Source: an uncultured Clostridia bacterium
Lineage (GTDB): Bacteria; Bacillota; Clostridia; Christensenellales; Borkfalkiaceae
DNA length: 43,968 bases
Direction: 5' to 3'
NCBI GenBank assembly: GCA_944328495.1
Contig: CALVHR010000015.1
Coordinates: 1 to 43,968, forward strand
Both the position numbers and the translations under genes were made by a program. The notes under the pieces are model-generated. The model did not search any database, was not told the origin of the DNA, and saw only the letters and a program-made list of their open reading frames with translations. This document shows, piece by piece, positions 15,165-22,598 of this stretch (its first letter is position 1; every line of letters begins with the position of its first letter).

Positions 15165-15628
15165 TGATTCTTTTCCTCCCGGTCCGCCGCAGAGGATATG
15201 TACTGTTGTTCCTGCGGCGGGAAGTACAACCTTGACGCCTTGCTGCGGCGTTTTCGGTTGCCTATATTCATATTTACGCGCAAAAACGGAAATGTGTTAC
15301 TGTTTTCGAAGGAGAAGACCTTTGCGGAAATTTTTTGCAAAACAGTAATTGCGCAGCCGGGTTTTGCGTACAATAATGGCAAAGAGAGCTTATTTGCGAA
15401 AATCGTTACGGAAAAAGCAGTGCGCAAGGGTGTATGGGACAAGTTTTCACATTCATTTACTTGCCATTTATCATTCCGTTTGCTATAATATTATATGCTT
15501 GCGGCAGGAATTTTGCTGCAGTTTTACACGGATATGCGCGGAGACGGCACCGTAAGGGCCGCACTTCGTAAGCGCATAAATACATTTTTTTCACGGATAT
15601 TCCTTGGTGAAATCCGATGGAGGTCATT
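15165..15628. other. 464-bp intergenic region: divergent leaders
   Basis: On the minus side, CCGCCGCAG (15184-15192) pairs with CTGCGGCGG (15212-15220) in the leader of the small Cys-rich gene. No clear minus promoter was found. The stretch 15225-15455 shows no convincing gene. On the plus side, a promoter at 15461-15489 begins a leader of about 130 nt for the S-component gene. The leader contains GCGGCA/TTGCTGC and a stem TATGCGC (15533-15539) to GCGCATA (15575-15581) enclosing further short pairings. It may be regulatory but matches no riboswitch I know. Confidence 0.5.
15461..15489 (+). promoter_or_regulatory. Sigma-A promoter of the S component-coaX-hom operon
   Basis: TTGCCA (15461-15466) and TATAAT (15484-15489) have a 17-bp spacer. 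Confidence 0.75.
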
Positions 15629-16327
15629 ATGAAGAAGAAGGCTTTTTTCTCTTCGAAAAACATTGCTTTTTTGGCGGTCCTTGTCGCGTTGGTCGTTGTT
15701 TTACAGACGATGAGCACGCTGATCGGCAGGCTGGGCGGAACGCCTCTGAGCCTTGTGCTGATCCCGATCGTGCTCGGCGGTGTCATGTTGGGGCCGCTTG
15801 CGGGCACGTTGCTGGGATTGATTTTCGGCATAGTGGTGGCGGTATGCGGCGTGACCGGTTTTGACGGTTGGACCTTTCTGTTGTTTACGCAGAGTCCGTT
15901 TGCTACGGTATTTCTTTGTTTGTTCAAGGGGATTGCGGCGGGGTTTGTCGCGGGCATGCTCAATAAGCTGATCGCGCGCAAAAACCGGTATGCGGGGGTG
16001 ATCGTCGCTTCGTTGGCGGCGCCCGTCGTCAATACGGGTATTTTTGTTGTCGGTGCGTTTCTGATGAGCGGTGCGATCGAGGGCGTAATGTCCGCTACGG
16101 AAGTGACGGGCGTTTCGCTCACCTATTACGTGATCATCGGGCTTGCGGGCGTGAATTTTCTGATCGAATTTGCCATCAACGCTGTTGCGTCTCCGGCGAT
16201 CTATCGAGTGGCGGAGATCGTAAAGCGTATGCGCGGCGGCGTGCGCGAGGAAGCCGTGCTTTCGGAGGAAGCGGCTTCGAAGCGGGAGGAAGTGCCGGCG
16301 GGCAAAAAAGGCGTTCCCGAAAAATAA
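15629..16327 (+). CDS. panT: ECF transporter S component, probably for pantothenate
   Basis: A 232-residue membrane protein with six hydrophobic segments and the short early helix typical of ECF S components (FLAVLVALVVVLQTMSTLIG, then PLSLVLIPIVLGGVMLGPLAG). S components bind a vitamin and dock on a shared EcfA-A'-T module. There is no EcfT/A next to it; one lies at 38.5 kb. The gene is directly followed by coaX, the usual setting of PanT in Firmicutes, so pantothenate is the likely substrate by context. A start at 15617 would be possible, but GGAGG at 15619-15623 points to ATG 15629. A charged tail of about 35 residues follows the last helix. Confidence 0.82.
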   Translation: MKKKAFFSSKNIAFLAVLVALVVVLQTMSTLIGRLGGTPLSLVLIPIVLGGVMLGPLAGTLLGLIFGIVVAVCGVTGFDGWTFLLFTQSPFATVFLCLFKGIAAGFVAGMLNKLIARKNRYAGVIVASLAAPVVNTGIFVVGAFLMSGAIEGVMSATEVTGVSLTYYVIIGLAGVNFLIEFAINAVASPAIYRVAEIVKRMRGGVREEAVLSEEAASKREEVPAGKKGVPEK

Positions 16328-16345
16328 TTGGTCGGCAGGTCACTT

Positions 16346-17128
16346 ATGGTTTTATGCATTGACATCGGAAATACGAATATCAAATACGGCCTGTTCGACG
16401 GAAAGAGGCTGGTCGTAAGTTTCCGCGGGGCGACCGATCTCAAACGCACGAGCGACGAGTATGGGACGATCTTGACGCAGATGCTTGCGGTCAAGGGGAT
16501 CGCGACGTCGTCGATCGACGGTGCGATCGTATCGTCCGTCGTGCCTGCGCTCAATTATACGATCACACATATGTGCGCGGGGTATCTCGGGATCGAGCCG
16601 CTCGTTGTGGGCGCGGGCTTGAAGACCGGGCACAATTTGCGCGTGGACGATGCGCGCGAAGTGGGCGCGGACCGTATCGTGAATGACGTTGCGGCGATCC
16701 GAAAGTACGGGGCTCCGCTCATTGTGATCGATTTCGGCACAGCGACGACGTTCAATGCGATCAACGAAGCGGGTGAGTTCATCGGGGGTGCGGTAGCGCC
16801 GGGGATACGAGGATCGATGGATTCTCTTGTATCCGGAACGGCAAAACTTCCGCGCGTGGAGATCGAGACGCCGAAAAGTGCGATCGGGAAGAATACGACC
16901 ACCAATATGCAGGCGGGCATTGTGTTCGGATTTGCGGGGTTGGTGGAATACATTGTAAAGAAGATGCGTCGTGAGATGAAATCGCCCGATGTGCAGGTTG
17001 TTGCGACGGGCGGGTTCAGCGAGATCATTGCCAGGGAAACGTCCTGCATCGATCATGTGGACAAGCTTCTTACCTTGCAAGGTTTGAAATATTTATACGA
17101 CATTAACAGTCCGGAGGGTAAAAAATGA
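16346..17128 (+). CDS. coaX: Type III pantothenate kinase
   Basis: A 260-residue CoaX, which phosphorylates pantothenate in the first step of CoA synthesis and is not inhibited by CoA. It has the ASKHA-fold signatures: phosphate-1 motif IDIGNTNIKYG at the N-terminus, the type III motif GADRIVNDVAA near residue 110, and IDFGTATTFNAI near 127. The start ATG 16346 is 18 nt after the S-component stop. Its TGA overlaps the ATG of the homoserine dehydrogenase gene (ATGA), so the three genes form one operon. Confidence 0.95.
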   Translation: MVLCIDIGNTNIKYGLFDGKRLVVSFRGATDLKRTSDEYGTILTQMLAVKGIATSSIDGAIVSSVVPALNYTITHMCAGYLGIEPLVVGAGLKTGHNLRVDDAREVGADRIVNDVAAIRKYGAPLIVIDFGTATTFNAINEAGEFIGGAVAPGIRGSMDSLVSGTAKLPRVEIETPKSAIGKNTTTNMQAGIVFGFAGLVEYIVKKMRREMKSPDVQVVATGGFSEIIARETSCIDHVDKLLTLQGLKYLYDINSPEGKK

Positions 17129-18408
17129 AGAGCGTCGGTGTAGCAATACTCGGTTTGGGCGTCGTAGGCGGCGGAACGTACGAAATTTTGCGCGATCACA
17201 GGGAGTTCTATCGGCAGACGCAGCAGATCGATATCACCGTAGAGAGCGTATTGGAAATCAATCGTCAAAGGGCGCTCGATCTCGGGATTGAAGAGAGCAA
17301 GATTTCCGATAACATCGCAGAGGTGATCAGCAATCCGAACGTCGATATCGTTGTGGAAGTGATCGGGGGCGTAGAGCCTGCAAAATCTTTCGTCCTTGCG
17401 GCACTGCACAGCGGGAAGACGGTGGTTACGTCCAATAAGGAGCTGTTCTGCAAGTACTGGCATGAGCTGGAAAGGGCGGCGAAGCGCACGAATGCGGGGT
17501 TGTACTATGAGGCGAGCTGCGTCGGAGGGGTACCGATCATCCGAACGCTGATCGACGGAATGCAGGCGAACGTGGTCACCGATTTGACAGGCATCATAAA
17601 CGGTACGACCAATTACATCCTTACGCGCATGACGAGGGAAGGCCTGGGTTATAAAGAAGTGCTCAAAGACGCACAGGCGCTCGGATATGCGGAGCGCGAC
17701 CCTTCCGCGGACGTGGAAGGATATGATGCGGCGTACAAGCTGTCCATTCTTGCGAGCCTTGCGTTCCATACGAAAGTACCTTTGGAAAAGGTTTACCGTG
17801 AAGGCATCACGAACATTTCCTCGCTCGATATCGCCTATGGCAGCGAACTCGGGTACGTGCTGAAACTGCTCGCGATCGGCAAGAATGATAACGGAAAGTC
17901 GGTCGAGGTGCGTGTACATCCTGCGTTTATCCGCAAAGATCATCCGCTTGCGGCGGTCAATGACAGTTTCAATGCGGTATATTTGCAGGGAGACAGCGTC
18001 GGAGACATTATGCTGTACGGAAGAGGTGCAGGAGCCCTTCCCACAGGCAGTGCGATCGTTTCGGACGTCATTTATGCGGCAACGCATAATGACGTGAAAT
18101 ATGCGACTTTCAAAAACACGCAATTGGCTGATAAGGATGTTCGGTTTGTTACCGATTTCCGCAGCCGTTATTATATTCGTTTCACGGCGCGGGACAAGGC
18201 GGGCGTGCTTGCGAAAGTGGCGGGCATTTTTGCCAAATACAATATCAGCATCAGCGATCTGATCCAAAAGGGCGAAGGTGTCGATAGCCTGCCCATTCTT
18301 CTGATCACGCACCAGACCAGCGAGTTTTCCGTGCGCAGGGCGCTCGAAAAGATTGCCGCGCTGGAAGACGTGCTCAGCGTGGACAGCGTGATCCGTGTGG
18401 AAGGTTGA
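17125..18408 (+). CDS. hom: Homoserine dehydrogenase
   Basis: A 427-residue NAD(P)-dependent homoserine dehydrogenase of the threonine/methionine pathway. The Rossmann motif GLGVVGGGTYEIL stands at residues 8-20, the catalytic region around GIINGTTNYILTRM near 155, and YAERDPSADVEGYDAAYKL near 192. A C-terminal ACT domain (YYIRFTARDKAGVLAKVAGI onward, about 350-427) suggests feedback control by an amino acid. It overlaps coaX by 4 nt. The link between vitamin B5 use and this pathway may be only organisational. Confidence 0.95.
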   Translation: MKSVGVAILGLGVVGGGTYEILRDHREFYRQTQQIDITVESVLEINRQRALDLGIEESKISDNIAEVISNPNVDIVVEVIGGVEPAKSFVLAALHSGKTVVTSNKELFCKYWHELERAAKRTNAGLYYEASCVGGVPIIRTLIDGMQANVVTDLTGIINGTTNYILTRMTREGLGYKEVLKDAQALGYAERDPSADVEGYDAAYKLSILASLAFHTKVPLEKVYREGITNISSLDIAYGSELGYVLKLLAIGKNDNGKSVEVRVHPAFIRKDHPLAAVNDSFNAVYLQGDSVGDIMLYGRGAGALPTGSAIVSDVIYAATHNDVKYATFKNTQLADKDVRFVTDFRSRYYIRFTARDKAGVLAKVAGIFAKYNISISDLIQKGEGVDSLPILLITHQTSEFSVRRALEKIAALEDVLSVDSVIRVEG

Positions 18409-18422
18409 ACGGGAGATAATCT

Positions 18423-18767
18423 ATGATCAACAGGGGAGAAAATCTTCCCGTATGCTTTGCCGAACATTTTCGGGGAGGCGACGGGGAAACGATCGTCAAG
18501 GACCTTACTGCAGGCAAAAAACCTGCGAATGTGCGCGTTTGCAGTGAAATGATCCTTATGAAAGGCTGTTCGATCGGCCGCCACGTACACGGCGATGACA
18601 GCGAGATCATTTATATACTCGGCGGAGAAGGCGTCTACGATGATAACGGAACGGTTGTTTCCGTGCGGGCGGGAGATACTCTTATCTGTTTTGCGGGAGA
18701 GGAGCACTCTTTGCGCAACGAAAAGGATGAGCCTCTGCGCTATCTTGCGTTGATCGTGGTTGAATAG
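18423..18767 (+). CDS. Small cupin-domain protein
   Basis: A 114-residue single-domain cupin. Motif 1 is GCSIGRHVHGDDSEIIYILG, with the HxH and Glu metal ligands. Motif 2 is GDTLICFAGEEHSLRN, with the third His. Such proteins bind a metal and act as isomerases, dioxygenases or sensors; the substrate cannot be deduced. GGGAG precedes the ATG, 14 nt after the hom stop, so it belongs to the operon. A terminator follows. Confidence 0.88.
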   Translation: MINRGENLPVCFAEHFRGGDGETIVKDLTAGKKPANVRVCSEMILMKGCSIGRHVHGDDSEIIYILGGEGVYDDNGTVVSVRAGDTLICFAGEEHSLRNEKDEPLRYLALIVVE

Positions 18768-18780
18768 AACATGAATTTTT

Positions 18781-18812
18781 GCGCCGCTTCGAAGAAGCGG
18801 CGCTTCATTTTT
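18781..18812 (+). terminator. Intrinsic terminator after the cupin gene
   Basis: GCGCCGCTTC (18781-18790) pairs with GAAGCGGCGC (18794-18803) around GAA, followed by TTCATTTTT. The T-run abuts the GGAG ribosome site (18813-18816) of the next gene, so the next gene is reached only by read-through or from an internal promoter. Confidence 0.75.
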
Positions 18813-18822
18813 GGAGAAAGCA

Positions 18823-19692
18823 GTGAAAGCAATTGTACTGGTAAATGCATATTTGCGTCAGGCGGGAATGATCCGCCAGGCAGAGCGCGTAGCGGAAGAA
18901 TTGATCCGTAAAGGTGTGCGGACGGAAATTATAAAAAACGGCGAATTGGCGTGTGATATACACAAAAACGCTATAACGCTTGCGGCAAAATGTGACTTTG
19001 TTGTGAATTTGGACAAAGACAAGTACCTGCCTCGCATGTTGGAAAAATGCGGACTGCGCGTGTTCAACAGCGCCGAGGGGGTGGAGCTTTGTGACGATAA
19101 GATGCTCACCTGCATTGCGTTGGCGGGAGGAGGGGTGCGGATACCGGACACGATTCCCGCGCCGCTTTGTTATTATGAGGATGCACGAACGGAGCAAAGT
19201 TTTTTGCAAAAAATCGAGGCGCGGCTGGGATATCCTCTTGTCGTCAAGAAAAGCTATGGCAGCTGGGGAGCAGAGGTGCGGCTAGTGAAGGATAAAAACG
19301 AGCTGCAAGCGGCAGCGGAGGAATTTCGCATGTTTCCGCACCTGTATCAAAAGCGAGTCGGAAAACCCGGGGAGGATTATCGGATATTGGTCGTAGGAGG
19401 CAAGGCGATCGCCTGCATGAAGCGCAAAAACGAAGGTGATTTTCGCTCCAACATCGAGGCGGGTGGCAAAGGATATTCCGAGCCGGCGCCTGCGGGGTTT
19501 GCAGACGCAGCGCAGCGCTGCGCCGCGATCTTGAAACTGGATTATTGCGGGGTTGATCTTTTGGATGAAGAAGGTGTTCCTTATGTATGCGAAGTCAATT
19601 CCAATGCGATGTTCAATGAAGCGGAGCGGGTTACGGGAGTAAATGTGGCGGAAGCATACGCCGCGCATATTTTGCGTGAGTTGCGCGGTTGA
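18823..19692 (+). CDS. ATP-grasp ligase, RimK-like
   Basis: A 289-residue ATP-grasp enzyme of the RimK/LysX type, which joins a carboxylate to an amine through an acyl-phosphate. Visible family features are YPLVVKKSYGSWGAEVRLV (ATP-binding lysine and loop), GEDYRILVVGGKAIACMKR, DFRSNIEAGGKG, and the metal-binding YVCEVNSNAMF near the C-terminus. The start is GTG 18823 with GGAG 6 nt upstream; a TTG at 18811 lies in the T-run of the terminator and is unlikely. The acceptor (ribosomal protein, peptide or cofactor) is unknown and nothing nearby specifies it. Confidence 0.85.
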   Translation: MKAIVLVNAYLRQAGMIRQAERVAEELIRKGVRTEIIKNGELACDIHKNAITLAAKCDFVVNLDKDKYLPRMLEKCGLRVFNSAEGVELCDDKMLTCIALAGGGVRIPDTIPAPLCYYEDARTEQSFLQKIEARLGYPLVVKKSYGSWGAEVRLVKDKNELQAAAEEFRMFPHLYQKRVGKPGEDYRILVVGGKAIACMKRKNEGDFRSNIEAGGKGYSEPAPAGFADAAQRCAAILKLDYCGVDLLDEEGVPYVCEVNSNAMFNEAERVTGVNVAEAYAAHILRELRG

Positions 19693-19767
19693 AACTGTTT
19701 TAACGGAACATTTTTGCGTATATTCTTGCATAAAGCGAATAATAATAAATTTTCATGAAAAAAATAA

Positions 19768-19796
19768 TTGCATTTTTTTGTGTGAAATGATATGAT
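19768..19796 (+). promoter_or_regulatory. Sigma-A promoter of the amino acid ABC operon
   Basis: TTGCAT (19768-19773) and TATGAT (19791-19796) have a 17-bp spacer. About 78 nt of leader follow before the binding-protein gene. Confidence 0.7.
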
Positions 19797-19881
19797 GATT
19801 GCACTGTAATAATACGCGCGCGAAGAGGGTTATGCCGACCGCGCGCCTGTTTTGCAAATTCTAATACGAGAGGTAAAGGTT

Positions 19882-20841
19882 ATGAAGAAGTTGTTGGTTG
19901 CCGCAATTTCGGCTTTGCTGGTTGTTGTGCTGACTGTTTCGATGGCGGCATGTTCAAAGGCCCAGCGTGTAAAAGTGATTGACGTTATGTTGACGGGTGA
20001 AGAATATGGTTATTGCGTCGATCAGGACAATACTACATTAATGACTGCGGTGAATGAGCTGATTGTTCAGTTGTGCGGAAACGAGCCTTATAATCCCGAA
20101 GCGCCGAATACAAGTGCTGCAGGTGTTGAATATGACCTGAACGGCGACGGAACGGCTGAAACAGTTACTTTCCATACTTTGTACGAAGCAATGGAGGGCG
20201 AAACGGTTTACAACGTGAAAGATGCATATACGGAGATTCCTTCCGGTAAAACGCGTGAAGAGTGTCTGTTGGTTGCAACAAATGCAGAGTTTGAACCGTT
20301 TGAATTTATGAACGGGGAAAATTTTGCGGGTATTGACATGCACATTGCTAAAATGCTTGCAAACAAACTCGGCAAGACGCTTGTTATCCGCAATATGGAG
20401 TTTGATGTCGTAATCACCGATGTTGAACAGGGAAATTCGGATATTGGAATGGCAGGGCTTACGATCAACCGCGGCAGAGAGGAAATCGTTAGTTTCTCGG
20501 AAGGATATTACACAACGTCGCAGTATCTCGCGGTACTTGAATCGGATACTGCATTTGACAATTGTACGACAGAAGCGGAAGTAGTGGCTGCAATCAACGG
20601 ACTTGGTAAAGTTACGGCTGGTGCGGCTACGGGGCAGACCGGATATTTCTATATTACAGGAAGCACGGATTTTGAATTTGCCGGATTTAAAGACGTAACG
20701 GCGAAAGATTACGATACGATTGCTTTGGCAGTACAAAATCTTTCGGACGGAAAATTGAAATTTGTTGTCGGAGACAGGGATACGCTTGAATCGGCGGTCG
20801 AAGCTATCAATGCAAAAGTCCCCGTTGAGAGCGCAGAATAA
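19882..20841 (+). CDS. Polar amino acid ABC transporter binding lipoprotein, apparently circularly permuted
   Basis: A 319-residue lipoprotein; residues 1-23 are a signal peptide and Cys24 (MAACSK) the lipidated residue. Residues about 129-319 match SBP_bac_3, starting LLVATNAEFEPFEFMNG and running through GMAGLTINRGREEIVSFS to LSDGKLKFVVGD near the end. The segment that normally ends this family (lteEeYgiaVkkgn..Lldavn) is missing from the C-terminus but present at residues 30-64 as VKVIDVMLTGEEYGYCVDQD. A linker with an EF-hand-like DLNGDGTAE loop (85-93) joins the two. It should still form the two-lobed fold. Substrate: a polar amino acid, identity unknown. Confidence 0.9.
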   Translation: MKKLLVAAISALLVVVLTVSMAACSKAQRVKVIDVMLTGEEYGYCVDQDNTTLMTAVNELIVQLCGNEPYNPEAPNTSAAGVEYDLNGDGTAETVTFHTLYEAMEGETVYNVKDAYTEIPSGKTREECLLVATNAEFEPFEFMNGENFAGIDMHIAKMLANKLGKTLVIRNMEFDVVITDVEQGNSDIGMAGLTINRGREEIVSFSEGYYTTSQYLAVLESDTAFDNCTTEAEVVAAINGLGKVTAGAATGQTGYFYITGSTDFEFAGFKDVTAKDYDTIALAVQNLSDGKLKFVVGDRDTLESAVEAINAKVPVESAE

Positions 20842-20868
20842 ACAAGAAAGCAGTAAAGGGATTTTACC

Positions 20869-21564
20869 ATGCGGGTAATGTGGGAAGCATTTTACGATCA
20901 ATTTATCGTGCAGGGCGGCTATAAAAACGTACTGCTCGGACTCCGCAATACTTTGATTATTGCGATAGCCGGTTTGGTTATCGGTATTATTATCGGTACG
21001 ATCGTGGCGAGTGTACAGGTAGCCGGTAAGCGGAATAAAGTTGCAAGAGTTTTTGCTGCCGTTGGGGATGTTTACACCGGTATTTTCCGCGGTACGCCGA
21101 TCATTGTACAACTTTTGATTTTCCATTATATTATTTTTTCAGGAATCAATATCGACGGATTATTGGAGGCGATTATTGTTTTCGGGCTCAATAGCGGTGC
21201 CTATGTGGCCGAAATCATGCGCGGCGGTATCCTTTCCGTGGATATCGGACAAATGGAAGCAGGCAGGACACTCGGTTTATCTTATCCGACGACGATGATC
21301 AAAATTGTATATCCGCAGGCGATTAAGAACGTGATCCCCACGCTCGGGAACGAGCTGATCGCGCTCACAAAAGATACATCGGTAGCGGGGTATGTTGCCA
21401 CGATGGATTTAACGCGTGCATTTCGATTGATTGCGAGTGCAAACTATGAATACATTATCCCGTATTTGATGCTTGCCCTTGTTTATCTTGTTATAATTTT
21501 GATATTTACTTTTATAATCCGTTTTGTGGAAAGGAGGTTGCGCAAGAGTGAAAGAAGAAGTTAA
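20869..21564 (+). CDS. Polar amino acid ABC transporter permease (HisM/GlnP type)
   Basis: A 231-residue permease with five predicted membrane helices. The N-terminal consensus [18 protein letters not shown] and the EAA loop [20 protein letters not shown] near residue 130, which contacts the ATPase, are clear. [10 protein letters not shown] is also typical. It lies 27 nt after the binding-protein gene. Its last 17 nt overlap the ATPase gene, whose AGGAGG site is inside this gene. Codon choice is AT-richer than in most of the window, as in the binding-protein gene. Confidence 0.93.
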   Translation: MRVMWEAFYDQFIVQGGYKNVLLGLRNTLIIAIAGLVIGIIIGTIVASVQVAGKRNKVARVFAAVGDVYTGIFRGTPIIVQLLIFHYIIFSGINIDGLLEAIIVFGLNSGAYVAEIMRGGILSVDIGQMEAGRTLGLSYPTTMIKIVYPQAIKNVIPTLGNELIALTKDTSVAGYVATMDLTRAFRLIASANYEYIIPYLMLALVYLVIILIFTFIIRFVERRLRKSERRS

Positions 21565-22438
21565 CGCGCAGGCTTCCGAAGCGATGGCGGAAGAGTTGCA
21601 CACGGCGATGATCGAGGTAGAGCATCTCACAAAGAAGTTTGGCGATCTGTTGGTTTTGGACGATATCAGCGAAAAGATCGAGCAAGGCGAAAAAGTTGCG
21701 ATCATCGGACCTTCCGGAAGCGGAAAGAGTACGTTTTTGCGCTGCTTGAACGTATTGGAAGATCCGACGAGCGGTGCCGTTTATTTTGAAGGCGCGAATC
21801 TGTGCGATCTTCGCGTGGATATCAATTTGCATCGCCGCCGCATGGGCATGGTGTTTCAGCAGTTCAATCTGTTCAACAACATGAACGTGCTCAAAAACAT
21901 TACGTTGGCACCTGTGCATGTGGGGGTGCAGGATCTGCGCCGCATCAAGCGCAGGAATCTGCGTACGAAGATTTGCAATCTGTTCCGCAAAAAGGACAAG
22001 AAAGCAGCGCTGGAACCTGTAGAAACGACGGTCCGTCAGATCAAAGAAGAGGCAAAGGAAAACGCGATGCGGCTTTTAAAGCGCATCGGGCTTGCAGACA
22101 AAGCGGAGGTATATCCTTCCACCTTGTCGGGAGGACAGCGCCAGCGTATTGCGATCGTGCGCGCGCTTGCGATGAATCCGAAGGTTATGCTGTTCGATGA
22201 GCCTACCAGTGCGTTGGATCCTGAAATGGTCGGGGAAGTGTTAGAGCTGATCAAGGAATTGGCGGACGAAGGCATGACGATGGTCATCGTTACGCATGAA
22301 ATGGGATTTGCGCGTGAAGTAGCCACGCGTGTCCTTTTCATGGACGGCGGCAAGATCGTCGAGCAAGGGCCTCCCGCCCAGGTGTTCGGCGCGCCGAAGA
22401 ACGATCGGCTCAAAGATTTTTTATCCAAAGTTTTGTAA
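21548..22438 (+). CDS. Polar amino acid ABC transporter ATPase with a basic insert
   Basis: A 296-residue ATPase (GlnQ/HisP type) if started at GTG 21548, which has AGGAGG (21532-21537) upstream; ATG 21524 lacks such a site and ATG 21584 would also be possible. Walker A is [10 protein letters not shown], the Q-loop [10 protein letters not shown], the signature LSGGQRQR and Walker [13 protein letters not shown]. Between the Q-loop region and the signature there are about 35 extra residues (126-167), very basic at first ([20 protein letters not shown]). This insert falls in the helical subdomain that meets the permease. Overlaps the permease by 17 nt. Confidence 0.93.
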   Translation: MKEEVNAQASEAMAEELHTAMIEVEHLTKKFGDLLVLDDISEKIEQGEKVAIIGPSGSGKSTFLRCLNVLEDPTSGAVYFEGANLCDLRVDINLHRRRMGMVFQQFNLFNNMNVLKNITLAPVHVGVQDLRRIKRRNLRTKICNLFRKKDKKAALEPVETTVRQIKEEAKENAMRLLKRIGLADKAEVYPSTLSGGQRQRIAIVRALAMNPKVMLFDEPTSALDPEMVGEVLELIKELADEGMTMVIVTHEMGFAREVATRVLFMDGGKIVEQGPPAQVFGAPKNDRLKDFLSKVL

Positions 22439-22446
22439 ACTTGTAC

Positions 22447-22480
22447 ATCCCGCGGCGCATAAGCGACGCGGGATATTTTT
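22447..22480 (+). terminator. Terminator of the amino acid ABC operon
   Basis: ATCCCGCG (22447-22454) pairs with CGCGGGAT (22467-22474), followed by ATTTTTAT. It starts 9 nt after the ATPase stop. Confidence 0.7.
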
Positions 22481-22534
22481 ATACGCGCGCACGGTTTGTA
22501 AAGAGGGTAACTTTGATCGTTTTCGGGGGTAAGC

Positions 22535-22563
22535 TTGACTTTTTTTTATAAAAATAGTATGAT
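22535..22563 (+). promoter_or_regulatory. Sigma-A promoter of the aminopeptidase pair
   Basis: TTGACT (22535-22540) and TATGAT (22558-22563) have a 17-bp spacer. The first aminopeptidase starts 36 nt downstream of the -10. Confidence 0.75.
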
Positions 22564-22598
22564 GATACCAAGCAAAGAAAAAGGACAGACGATCGTTT

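Noticed and set aside
15198-15488. Possible 96-residue protein in the intergenic region before the S component
   Set aside because: No ribosome site, runs into the promoter at 15461-15489, and its sequence shows no family or coding bias.
15496-15616. Known vitamin riboswitch (TPP, FMN, THF, preQ1) before the S component
   Set aside because: None of the conserved core sequences of these classes could be found in the leader.
17053-18312. 419-codon open frame antisense to homoserine dehydrogenase
   Set aside because: Shadow frame; the sense strand encodes a complete conserved enzyme in an operon.
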